Source: Motacilla alba alba (taxonomy: Eukaryota; Chordata; Aves; Passeriformes; Motacillidae). Taken from it: a stretch of 64,000 nucleotides of DNA. The DNA lies in NCBI RefSeq assembly GCF_015832195.1, contig NC_052046.1, forward strand, positions 45,704,473 through 45,768,472, in the 5' to 3' direction. Shown here one piece after another: positions 45,936-57,089 of the stretch. The position numbers and the translations under genes are program-made. The notes under the pieces are model-generated. The model was not told the origin of the DNA. It worked only from the letters and a program-made list of their open reading frames with translations, and ran no database searches. Numbering within the stretch: position 1 is the stretch's first letter; each line of letters begins with the position of its first letter.

Positions 45936-48801
45936 CCAAACGTCTCTTACTTTCTTTTGTATGATTGTCCCACTTCAAAGACTTATCAGTGCTAGTCTAA
46001 GCACTAAGTTACACACTGAGAAGATCAGTGAAATATGAAGATGGCAGATCCGCAGAGAAATGAGGGTTAATGTAACACAAACTGGGATGTTTTGGAAAAT
46101 ACCTGGAAGAAACCTTTATGACTGTAGGACTTAAAATTAGGAAGTAAATAAAATGCTTACAACTGCTTACAACAAACTGAATTCTCAAGTGTGTCCCATT
46201 GTTTCCCAAATCTCATCTAATTCACTACTATGTGGAGATACCCAACATCTTTTGGAAGACTTGAGTGGGACAGTGTTTTAACTCTCTTTCAAGTATTTGT
46301 CATCGAGAACATTTAAAACACAAACAGCAGTTACTTTGTCATCAGTAGTATGAAAGGATGTGTGAGAAAGGCTAGGGTGAAAGCTTTTTTGGCTCCACTA
46401 ATGAAAACAAAGCACAGGAAGTTCTATGACTCTACCACTCCTTAAAAGTCACCATGCCATTTCCTGTGTTGGAACATTCTGTCAAAGTAATCATGCACAT
46501 CAGTCCTTGCCTGAGTTCCTAACATTTCAGACTAATATTTCTCAAAAATGGCTCATACCCCTACATTTGACAGGAGGATCACAAGCCATGTTAGGCTCAC
46601 TGAATAAATGTGAGAGTGATTTCTAAGGTGACTGTGTTCTGAGTGAGTATTCCTTTCTCTCTGGGAGAAGACACTGTTGGATATTACAGATGCACCTTAA
46701 AATCTCATCAGTTTGAGTAGGACCAGGTTAATGTTACAAATAATCACCCCTCAACACAATTACCCAACACCTTCTTACTTTCTTTTGCATAATTGTCATT
46801 CTTAAAAGATTAATTTCATTTTTGTATTAATTGGATATCTTGCAATTTCTCATGAAACACCAGATTTTCCTAAGTTGGAAAAAAAAAAGAGGAGCAGTTT
46901 ACAGAAAAAAATATATATATGTATATATAATTAATAAAAAATCTAAGCTCACATTCTGAATTCAGCTTATGCATAAGTACAGAAGACACATTCAAATCTT
47001 AATAAGACAGTCTATTACTTATGCTTATCTTAGAGTTTCTATTTCAACAGGATTTCAAGTGATTTTAAATGTGTCACCATATGTTAGACCATTACATGAT
47101 GTAAAAAAATACCAGCAATGAAACAAAAAGTTACTTCTGAGTTTGGTCTCCTGATTGTCAGCAAAAAGACTTTCTTCACAGAAGTAAAATAGGGGTATGA
47201 AAAATATAATGCAGTCAAACTCTCATTTTTATAGCAAGAATAATGCTGACATTTCTGATAGAAGAGTCATGATAACATTCCCAAGATACTTATATAACTG
47301 AATTGTTTATTAACTATCTACCATTTATTAACTATCTATCTATCTATCCTAACCACTTATTTCCATTTTACAAATACTCAGCTTAAAGGCACAAACTAAT
47401 TAGAGAATTTAGGTGATGGTTATCTCTTGTTTGTAAAGGATGCAAAATTTTCTGTAGAGGAAAACCAGGATGTGAACTGAAATTACCTTGTGTCAGTGGA
47501 GGCTGACTCTACTTCTGATGTTAACAACATACAGCCTTACAAACATAAACAGTCCAGAGGCAAGAAAACAATCATCGGGGCATCAAATCTATTTAGCACA
47601 ATAAACCAATAAACATAATTCTTACCATTATGCATTGGAAGCCAGGTGGACTGCTGCAACAGCTTAACTAACCGAAGGAAACAATAACAAAAGAACATTT
47701 GCAGAATTCTAGTGTATACTGCTCACAGAATTGGATCACAAAACCAAGGCAGTTCATTACAGTGGGTTCAGTACAAACAAATAACCATAGTCCATGGAGC
47801 CCTCAAAGTAACATGTCAGAGGGATGAGACCAGCTTTTGTCTAACAAAGAATTTCTGTCTCAGGATGGTAGGAGTATAGCTGAAATACTGATAAACAAAT
47901 GTTACTCCAACTTCCGTAACACTAAAGCTTGTCTAATTATTTTGTTCATTTCCACCTTGAGATTGCACTATGTATGAGCAATCAGGAATCAGCTCTGCTT
48001 CCTGTGTATTAATTAATTTTCAGGAAATACTACGAACAAATTTTCATGTCAGAACCATACAGTAAACGTGAGCTTTAATGTTTTATTCATCACCTTTGCC
48101 TAGTGCTTTCACTTGTGTCTGTAGAAAAGCACCTGTCAAGGTCTATCATACAGATAGGAAGAATATTCCCTCAATTATGGAACTCTTTCATTTCTGCCAG
48201 CATAAAAAGGGAATAAATTTATTCCCAGATTAGAAAATGCAGTTGCTATTAGTCTTCCTGGAATATCTCAGTCACAATCTCTTTTCTTATTATCACTGGA
48301 CTTCATTTACAGAAATGTGCTTTCAGAAAGTTGCTGTCAAAACAATGATAACCCAGGCAGATACCGGGTGACCTTAGAAAGAGAGCAAGATGCAGTACAG
48401 CTCCTCTACAGCATGATGCCGAAATGTTCAAAATATAACAAAATACACTGAGAAAGGATGTTAAAATTACTTGAGAGCACTTTGCAACCTTCTGGTTCTC
48501 TGTTATTCACCAGGGATTAACAAGGACTTCCATAACAGCCCTTGTTCTCAAATTAGTACCACCAAGCTGCTCTAACTGCTGGTTTTTAGATCAGAGTCTG
48601 CTCATTACATACATTCCCAACTCCCAACCCCACCCCTGGCTCATCCCAAATACTACTAGATGGGATACCTGCATAAACTACCTTACAAGGACATTTTTCA
48701 ATCTGACACAGGCTTCTGCATGCTGCCCTGAGCCTTCCAATCACTACATTCAAGCCCAGAGGAATTTACTCTTTTCTTTTCCTGCTTTTTTAGTGGCTAC
48801 A

Positions 48802-48863
48802 TCTCAGAACAGATAGCCAAAAACAACTCACCTCTCAGAACAGATAGCCAAAAACAACTCACC
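48802..48863. repeat. Perfect tandem duplication, 2 x 31 bp
   Basis: A 31-bp unit starting TCTCAGAACAGATAGCC and ending CAACTCACC is repeated head to tail without a mismatch. The lack of divergence suggests a recent slippage or end-joining event. Confidence 0.95.
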
Positions 48864-49230
48864 TCTATCAGAGTGGCAAATTTTATCACTGACACTACAT
48901 CACCAGTGGTAGTACACAGGTTGAGAATTGAAGTATTGACTAACTATTCCCTCTAAAGCTCAGGTATCTCGGGAAACAGTGTAGAGAAGCCTACGCAAAT
49001 ATATTTTTTACATCTAGCTAACCAAAATCTTTCAATATTCTGGCCAGTATCTTTAAAATACTCCCAACTAATTCCAATTATATAAACACAAATTAGCAGT
49101 GAAGCAAGTAATATTACGTTACACACCTGGATTTCATAGTAATACCTGATACTTTGGTTGATAAGGATATAACAATGTTCACAATAAAGCAGCCTAAGAA
49201 TAAATATAGAAAATAATCCATAAATAACAA

Positions 49231-49250
49231 TAAATAAATAAATAAATAAA
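49231..49250. repeat. (TAAA)5 microsatellite
   Basis: Five exact TAAA units within a wider A/T-rich stretch. Confidence 0.95.
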
Positions 49251-50645
49251 CATGTAAAATTAAAATAAATATAAACACACTTTCATGTGTGTTTAAGAGT
49301 CCTATTTAAAAGAGCTATTTGCTCTTTTCTGGAAAAAGCAGCATTAGCTGTAATAGGCAAAAAGCTGTAACCTTACTAACAATCTTGTTATTGCAAGTAA
49401 CTAACTTCTAACTTTCACTTAGAAGCAAGACAAACATCTTATAAGCTACTTCTGCCTTCTCTCTGATCTTATTTCTCTGTGAGGCGCTAGTGTTATTAGG
49501 GTGTTGGGTTAATACATTTTCATGTATTAGCAGAGCTACATTCTGACTATCTTCTAAAGAACTTTTCTAAGCTCAAATCACTTTTTTACCTGTAAGTGCC
49601 CATTTTTTGTGACACTTTTACAGATGTAGCTTCATAAAAGCTGGCAACAAGATATGAAGGAAGAATATAGCCTATTTTACCACAGAAGCACTCTGCTGTA
49701 TCTAAATATAAAACTCATGAATCAGCTAATAGCTAGATATCAAAATTACCTGAAAGGACCTACAAGGATAAGAAAAAGTATTTTATATATTAAAATATAT
49801 ACTGAACCCAAAGGCTGCCTAGAGAAAAACCAACTCCTGAAATTATCAGTCAGTGATAAAAGCTTACCAGAAATATTTCCACTTTAAAATAATTTTAATC
49901 AGTTTATACGAAACAGTTTCCTATAAGGGAGTAAGGCTTACTACAATCCAAGTTCCTCAATTCAGAGCACACTTAAAAGAATGGCAAGCAATGGTGGAAG
50001 TCTGGGGAAAGAAAAGGAAGTCTGGTGTCTTTAAGTTTTGACTATGAACTCTTGAAACCACTAGAGCACAGACAAAGTCACGGCTTTTCAAAAATGAGAT
50101 AGAAATGAGCAACAACATGGAAACTTTCACATTCCAGAAAGACAGAAAATAGATCTGTGGCTTTCTGACTTACTTTTTTCATGGGAGAGAAGCCAGAACT
50201 TTAAGCAATCCTTCTTCAGGTCAGCATACAGAGGCACTGCCTTTTAGGACTCCCCTCTTTCCCAGATTGCCAGGCATCTCAAAGCGACATTGTATTTCCC
50301 GAGGAATTCAGTGCCCTTATAATGCTTTCAGAAGTCCAAGAAAAATTAAAAGTGACTGTTCCCAGATTAATTTTCCACTTCCCATCTCTCATCCATATCT
50401 TTCTCTGTGAAAACAAAAATAAACTCAGCTGGAGGTGAACAATAACGTCTCTATCAGAGGGGTCAAAAGTGCCAAAGCTAAACCAGTGTGTTGTTTAGGT
50501 TGGTTGTTTGTTTTTATTTTTTTTCGGCAGCTTGCATTTAGTCAATCTGAAGTAGAAATCTAAGGAAGAAAATGCAAACAACATATTATATTTGCAGTTC
50601 ATTAGCAGCTTATTAAAAAATATGTTCCTTCATCACAGTCAGACA

Positions 50646-50689
50646 GTACTTCTAATACATTCACTTTGTACTTCTAATACATTCACTTT
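50646..50689. repeat. Perfect tandem duplication, 2 x 22 bp
   Basis: The unit GTACTTCTAATACATTCACT plus TT is repeated head to tail without a mismatch. A further partial TTCTAGTACT follows. Confidence 0.93.
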
Positions 50690-51097
50690 GTTCTAGTACT
50701 ATTACAAAGCTGAGGACACTTGAGTCGACACTTTTCCAGCTAAGGCACTCATATCCCAGACGTACTGAGCAATATGGTGGGAATATCACTCCATTTACAT
50801 TTTTGCTAATTCTGATGCATGCTTAATTCTGTCATGTTGACTTTCCATACATTATTAATTTAAGGATTAAACTCTGCTCCCATAAATGCTCATCGAAGGC
50901 TGATCTTTGTGTGTGATAAAATCAAGCAAGCATCTAACCTAGACTGTGAGAAAAGAATAATCTACTAAAGCACAGTCATATTCCAAGATGACTTGCATAT
51001 TCCAATGAGAAAAAGGAAGTACAGTCTCGTACCATTTCAGATGGGCAATCACAAGCTACAGGTATGAAACGGAATTGTTCCCAGCAAATAACACAAA

Positions 51098-52310
51098 ATC
51101 ATAGTCTGGGTAGCATTAGGAGGGACCTTAATACTTCATTTAGTCCAACCCTCATGCCAAAGGTAAGAACATCTTTCACCAGATCAAGCTGCTCAAAGCC
51201 TCATCTAACTTGATCTTAAAAGATTTCTAGGGATGGGGGCATCTACTTCCATGGGCAACCTGTTTCAGTGTCTCACCAACCTTACCATAAAATGTCTTCC
51301 TTATATCCAATCTAAATCCACCCTCTTTCAATTTCAGAAAGCCTTTCTCTGTCTTTCTGCTAACTCATCTCCTTCATATATTGAAAAACTACCATAAGTT
51401 CTCTCTGCAGCGTTTTCTATTCCAGGCTTGAACAACCCCAGCTCTTCCTCACAGGAGAGATGCTCCAGCTCTCTGATTCTTTTTGTGGCTGTCAACTGGA
51501 CCCACTCCGAACAGGTCCATGTCTTTCTCGTACTAGGGACTCCAGAATTGGACACAGTACTCCAGGGAAGGTCACACAAGAGCAGAAGGCAAGAATCACC
51601 CCCTGGACCTGCTGACCATGCTCACTTTGATGCAGCCCAGGATATTATTAACTTTCTATACTACCAGTGCAAATTGACAACTTACACCTAATTTTTCATC
51701 TACCAATATGGCCAAGTCTTTCTCTGAGGGCTGACATCAATCCACTCACCTCCCAGTGAATACTGATATTGGTCACTGCCCTAAACCAGGTACAGGACCT
51801 TGCAATTGGCATTCTCTCCATCTCTATCTACAAACTTTCTGAGGGTGTACTCACTCCCACTGTCTATGTTGATATGAAGATACTGAACAGTATTGGTCCC
51901 AGTATGGACTCTTGAAGGACAGCATTCAGTATTTTTTTCTATTTGGACATTGAGCTTTTGGATCAGCAATTACATCTGCTAGTTCCCTCAGGACTCCAGA
52001 ATCCATCTCATTCTGTCCCATATGTTTAGGTTTTTAGATAGTCTTGAGCCTGATCTCTTAAATCCGACTACATTCCTCTGACTCCTCCCTTGACATGCAG
52101 GAACTTGATAGCAGCAGGAAGGGAATTATCAGTGAAAACTCAGGCAATGCAGTTCTTGAACACGTCAGTGTCTCCATGTCAGTTGGGTTGTATGGAGTGG
52201 TGTCTTTCTTTTCTGACTAATGTACCTGTGGAAGCCCTTAGTATTTCTCACACACTTTGTAAAATTAATCTCCAGATAAAGCTAAGGGCCTTAGCTTTCC
52301 TGATCCCAGA
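51098..52310 (-). mobile_element. CR1 LINE, antisense, with 3' end
   Basis: Antisense CR1. On the plus strand its 3' end is at the left: 'AAAATCATAGTCTGGGTAGC', 'AGGAGGGACCTTAATAC', 'CCATGGGCAACCTGTTTCAGTG'. Going right it passes 'AACAACCCCAGCTCTTCCTC', 'GGACCCACTCCGAACAGG', 'GATGCAGCCCAGGATATTA' and 'GTACAGGACCTTGCAATTGG' (the KAKCKVLHL-type motif region, antisense). Beyond 51950 come more degraded reverse-transcriptase linker sequence and a block matching the GATCAGGAAAGCTAAGGCCC segment. Internal deletions shorten it. It ends abruptly at an antisense LTR piece. Confidence 0.85.
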
Positions 52311-52747
52311 CATCCACCTGCTCTGGCACAGGGCTCCTCCAAGGGCTGCAGGTGGATCTCTACATCCCCATGGACCTCCGTGGGCTGCAGGGGCACAGCT
52401 GCTTCACCATGGTATGCACCAGGGGCTGCAGGGGAATCCCAGCTCCAGTGCCTGAAGCACCTTCTGCCTCTCCTTCACTGACCATGGTGTCTGTCTCTCA
52501 CTCTGCTCTTCTCTGGCCACAATTACAACTGTACAAAGATGTCTTTTTCTTCTTTAAGAAGTTATCAAAGGGGTGCTACCATCACTTCTAACTAGCCCAG
52601 TCTTGGCCAGTGGCACATCCATCTTCGAACTGCCTGGGATGGCTCTGCTGAAAACAAGGAAGCTTCTAGCAACTTCTCACAGAAGCCACCCCTGTAGGAC
52701 CCCGACAAACAGCCCCACTACCAAAACTTGGCATGCAACCCAATACA
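52311..52747 (-). mobile_element. ERVL-like LTR, antisense, 5' part only
   Basis: On the minus strand it starts TGTATTGGGTTGCATGCCAAG (at 52747) and runs through 'GGGGTGGCTTCTGTGAGAAG', 'GCTAGAAGCTTCC' and 'CCATGGTCAGTGAAGGAGAGGC', then the GCAGCCC-type repeats, stopping at 'GCCAGAGCAGGTGGATG'. These blocks parallel 145-580, so it is the same LTR family. The last 55-60% of the LTR is missing, and CR1 sequence follows directly in the same orientation. Confidence 0.78.
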
Positions 52748-52838
52748 AGGGCCAAACTATACCTACAAGTTTTTACTACCTTTTCTTTCTTTTTTTAAAT
52801 AACAAAACAGTTAGAACAATGTACATTTTGAAAGAGGT

Positions 52839-52844
52839 ATTCCT
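52839..52844. repeat. 6-bp target duplication, left copy (ATTCCT)
   Basis: ATTCCT immediately precedes the solo LTR and recurs at 53419-53424 after it. Confidence 0.85.
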
Positions 52845-53418
52845 TGTCGGAACCCAGGACACCCCTCTGGGTGCCCTGGATGGCCTGAGCCCCTGACAGA
52901 GGGCACTGAGACCCTGGTATGCAGCCAAAGATACGTGCGATTTTGATCTTAGCCCATGGAGCAAATTACCAACTCTCTATGAAGAATTACAAGTCACAAA
53001 AATTTAAGTAGCATAATAGTAATTGTCACAGGGTGAAAAGGGGAATTTTGGGGATTTTAGAATGGAGGTTTGAAGTCCCAAGATGAAGGGATTTGGGCAT
53101 GACCTGTCCTTCTTCCTAGCCTCCATGATTTGGGTGATGTTGGCACTTTTAGATTGGTTTAGAATAGAAGCTGACTGTCTAACATAGGTGATAGGTAATG
53201 GAACAGAATTGTAAATATAGTACACATAGTTATTAGTATAAAAGATAGCACCAGCCTCGTGGGAGAGTAGTGTGCCTTTGGCTGACCTGCTGAACAGATC
53301 ATGGCAGGCCAGACAGAAAATGTTTTAGACAACAATTAATAAACAACCTTGAGAACAACAGCCAAAGACTTCTGACTCCAGTCATTTCGACAGCTGTGTT
53401 GGAAAAAGGACTCCCAGA
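52845..53418 (+). mobile_element. Solo LTR (574 bp), same family as the 33.7-kb provirus
   Basis: Begins TGTCGGAACCCAGGA exactly as the provirus LTRs do and aligns along most of its length: 'GATTTTGATCTTAGCCC', 'GAGCAAATTACCAACTCT', 'ATTGGTTTAGA', the TATA box TATAAAAG (53237-53244), 'GCACCAGCC', and AATAAACAACCTTGAGAACA (signal at 53338-53343). It carries many substitutions and deletions relative to the provirus, including loss of G-rich U3 segments and a different right end (CTCCCAGA, not CCCCACA). A perfect 6-bp duplication ATTCCT flanks it. It is therefore a separate, older insertion that lost its interior by LTR-LTR recombination. Confidence 0.92.
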
Positions 53419-53424
53419 ATTCCT
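53419..53424. repeat. 6-bp target duplication, right copy (ATTCCT)
   Basis: Exact copy of 52839-52844; it fixes the right end of the solo LTR. Confidence 0.85.
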
Positions 53425-55035
53425 AAAAGATTTGGAATCACATATCAAGAGTCTTTAAAACAATTTACCCCTTGAAAGTAGTGTTCTCAAAATTATTTTT
53501 AATTGGATATTAAGATTCAAAAATATATACTTCTCTACTTCATTTTCATGTTTTCAGATCACTATCAGCCTAAAGCCTGAAATAAGATTCACACTGTGTA
53601 AAGGGTCTCATTGGGTTTATGATTACATGAGTAAGTCCTATGTTGTTGGTTTTGCTGTTCTAACAACAGCAATGTACAGACATGCACATATATGCAGCTG
53701 CTAGGAAAAAAAAACACTGAGAAAGCAGATGTTTTCCTCATAGACTGAAAAGGATATTTACAGGTGATGAAGCAGGGCAACTTGAAGTAAAAGCCTTCTC
53801 ATTAGTTTCCACAACTTATTACTACAACTATTTTAGAATTGCAATGCACTTTTTATTGTGCTTTCTATTCCAACATAGCTCCGCAGCTAACCAAAAGACA
53901 GCACTACTGGATTATTTTTTCCCCTAATCTGATTGATTTATTCAGCACCACATATGCTCATTATGCTCTTGCAAACAAACAGGTGCCTCTGACTATAAGA
54001 ATATTCAAGGACCTCATCTTGTGAGCTGTTTGGGTTAATTGAAGTGTTTATCCATGACATACACAGGATCACAGGAATGGTTCCTGCTTCAGTAAGTTTT
54101 TGACGCATGCATGGCACCAGTTTAAATGAAAACATATGTAAGGAGCTAGTGAATCAGATACAAGAATCCCACTAGCAGGGGGAAAATATTACAAAAAAGA
54201 ACCACAAAAAACAAAACAACCACCAAACAAACAAACAAACAAAAAACCCCAGCAAAATGAAAGAACCTGTGAGATTCAGAATACCCTTGGCAACATTTGG
54301 CATTCAGTCCCCATTGTGTATCTTAATGCCCCTCCAAACTGAAATGCAATTCACCTGAAGAGTGATTTTAAAAAACTGGTGTTTTCAGGCAATGCTAAGT
54401 GACTACAGCATTATTCAGTAGGGGCTTTTATAGTACTGTGCATAAATCCAAAGCATTTCTGAAAAAAAAGATTGCATTGTTATATAATTACAGCTAAGTG
54501 GTTGTTAAGCTATTTTGAGTTATTACTCACAGATTCTTCAATGACCCTTTTCCGCTAAAGGTTCTCATATAGTTCTAGAAATGTAATGATACACTGCAAC
54601 AATCCAGTACTTGTCTGAATCGTGAGATAACAAAGGTAGAATTTCTATTGTAAAGAGTTATGCAACCATCTATGTTTTTATGTCCCTGCAGTGACTACAT
54701 AATAGATGTGAAGATAAGTTTTTGCACATGCTATCTTCAAAATATGAAATGTGTATCATCTTCGTAGCCCTTACATTAATAATTTTTGAAAAAGATCCTC
54801 CAGAAACATCAAATTCATATAAACACGAGTGTATGTAATGAATTCTCAAGGGCAATCAATGCATGATGCACAAGGACACCAGCAAGACTTTTTTCCTGAA
54901 CTAACACACGGCAGCTCCTAAGACTGTATTCAGCTAATTAGAAGCTAAAACTCTGGAAAAAGGTAATCTCAACCACGCTGAAGTGACGAATGCTGTTTTG
55001 CAAACCAGAAGCAGTGTGCATCAGAGAAGAAGCCA
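53425..55035. other. AT-rich single-copy DNA, no gene seen
   Basis: No supported gene. An A/C-rich (CAAA)n tract lies at 54190-54250. The right end leads into the CpG island. Confidence 0.5.
54190..54250. repeat. (CAAA)n-rich tract
   Basis: CAAAAAACAAAACAACC followed by at least four CAAA units and a short A run. Simple sequence. Confidence 0.85.
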
Positions 55036-55330
55036 TTTAAAAGCCCGCAGCACCTCTCTTTTGTTACAACTTTTGCCATTAGCATGCAGCCGCTGTCACG
55101 CCGAAGGGCAGAGCCGCGCCGCCCGCGGCCGAGCCCAACAGCGGTCCCAGGCTGCCCCCGCGTGGCCGCGCCCGGGCAGCACACGTACGGAGACCGGCTC
55201 GGGAATTTCATCCGCCGCTCCACGGCAAGAGGATCCCGCCCCTGGAAGACAGCGCGCTGCTGGTAACAAAGAGGCAAGGGCGCTTGGCCGTGGATACCTG
55301 GGTGGGGCATTTTTCACGGCACCCGCCTAC
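55036..55330. promoter_or_regulatory. Isolated CpG island, possible promoter/first exon
   Basis: From 55083 to about 55265 I count roughly 25 CpG dinucleotides, with GCCGCGCCGCCCGCGGCCG and CCCCGCGTGGCCGCGCCCGG at its heart. It stands alone in an AT-rich region and is not part of a transposon I recognise. A TATA-like TTTAAAAG is at 55036-55043, about 45 bp before the island. A plausible splice donor GCTG|GTAACA occurs at about 55262. Frames on both strands are open across it, one of 152 codons on the plus strand (54983-55441), but without a recognisable domain. It is the best candidate in this window for a host transcription start; direction and product are unknown. Confidence 0.6.
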
Positions 55331-57089
55331 AAAGCCCGTATCATTTCAGTTACAGAACGCACACTAGAATCAGAATGTTTTTCATTGGAAAACAGTATTT
55401 CTCACTACTGCAATGATTTTTCACATATTTTAATATTTTAATATGCCCTGGTGTAGCCAGACAGGACATGAGGAATTTTTACAAGTGATCAGGAAAGGCT
55501 GAATGGATCCCACAGAAATCAGTGTAAATTACAAAGGCAAATGTCTGTTAAGAGCATTTGAAAAACACTTCAATGAAATACACATTAAAATTATACTTAC
55601 TGCAATACTCAGTATCTGGACCGGAAATCATGTTCAGTAATCCATATTTAATTTCTTCTCAGCATCCTATTATCCTGTTATCTGTCTTGAGATTCACTTT
55701 CTTCCTTTCCGTTACACTTCATAATTATTAAATTTGTGATTGTCATAGTCTTTCTCACTCTATTTTGTCCAGTTATTAATTGTTCCATTTACAAAGGATC
55801 AAATTCTTAAAATTCCATTTTTTAACCTCATTTTGTCACATCACTTTTGAAACACATCAGATGCAGTACATTTTGTAACGTTCTAGAAGTGTTAGATAAA
55901 CAACTAATAAAAAATTTCCTTGTGAAAGCCTAATTTAAGAGTTATTTTGTTTAAATCTATCCCAGTGTTTTACAAATGGGAGCTAAAAAATTTCAGACTG
56001 ATCACAGCAAGTCAAAAAAAAATGTAGTGCTAACCATCAGTAACTTATTTTGCTTAGGGAAACAAAAGAGGACAGATTTTAATGTCTGGCAACCACAAGT
56101 ACCTAGATTAGCCAGCCAACCACAGCAGGTCACTTCTTTCAGGACTGTGAAGACTGTTTTAAACATTTGTGCTCACAAAATACTGTCATTTTTCTATTCC
56201 CCAATCCTCCTCTATTACAATTTCAAAAGATAGAAAAATCTAGTTGACAAAGGATAATTTTTCCTGTTCGATTACATCACAGTACCAACTAAACAAATTC
56301 ACAAATCTTTGCAAGATTTACAATATTGGCAGGTATGTAACAGGTACAACTTTTCACTTTTTTTTTTACAAGTTTTCACTTTTTCTTACGAAGACACAAG
56401 AGGACTAAGATCCAACCAAAAGTTTGGGGACTGGAGCTTCAGAGCTCCTACAGAAGAGCTTTTTGTTTGTCTGTAAGCACTAGCAGACAATTTATTAATA
56501 CAATATCAAATTAATCTGCTTTTTCTGAGTTCACATGGGAATTAACAGTGGCTGACTAACATCTCAAGATAGCTACAATCCATGAGGGAATGCAAGGGGG
56601 TAAGGACACATTCTTCATGCATCTTTTAAAATTTATATCCTGTAAAACAAGAAACAATCATGCATCTTTCAATACAGAATATCCAGTCTGCTCATAACTG
56701 CATGAGAGCTCTAATTCTCCTTTGTTCCATTTCTTTGGATTCTCCTCTCTTTTTTTGTGCTTGCAATAAATGTGTTCCAGATTCTGATTGTTTCCAGACA
56801 TTGATTTATAATTAATTGTGGCTAACAATGAGCAGCTTAATATGGCTTTTCTCTCTGCCTCAAGACAGAAGATATGTCATAATTTCTAAACAAGCCTGTA
56901 AAGTCTCATTGCATTTAAATTTCAAAATTAAAGGATTTCAGATACAACCAACTCTTCTTCCTCACTTTTTTTTTTTTTTTTTTTAATTTCAGTTCTGTAA
57001 TTTTGACTGTTTGGGTTTTTTGCCTTATGGCTTTCTTTCCATCACTTTATTTTAACTCTTTGTAGAAGATGTTTATGCTGCTGCTAATG
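55331..57089. other. AT-rich single-copy DNA, no gene seen
   Basis: No supported gene. It contains a duplicated TTTTCACTTTTT motif near 56355-56390 and a T19-20 run at about 56965-56984. The stretch at 56780-56860 (TGATTTATAATTAATTGTGG) is ATTA-rich and could be a conserved non-coding element. Confidence 0.5.

Larger units (their letters stand above)
45189..51097. other. Six kb of AT-rich DNA, simple repeats, no gene
   Basis: No supported gene or mobile element. Simple sequence includes an A/C-rich tract (45866-45935), an alternating AT tract (46908-46931), (TATC)n at 47333-47348, and (TAAA)5 at 49231-49250. Two perfect local tandem duplications lie at 48802-48863 and 50646-50689 (separate entries). 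Confidence 0.5.

Noticed and set aside
48802..50689. CRISPR-like direct repeats
   Set aside because: Units are directly abutting pairs without spacers, and the DNA is vertebrate nuclear.
54983..55441. A 152-codon protein across the CpG island
   Set aside because: The frame is open mainly because of GC-rich composition; no domain or codon-use signal supports it, so only the island is annotated.
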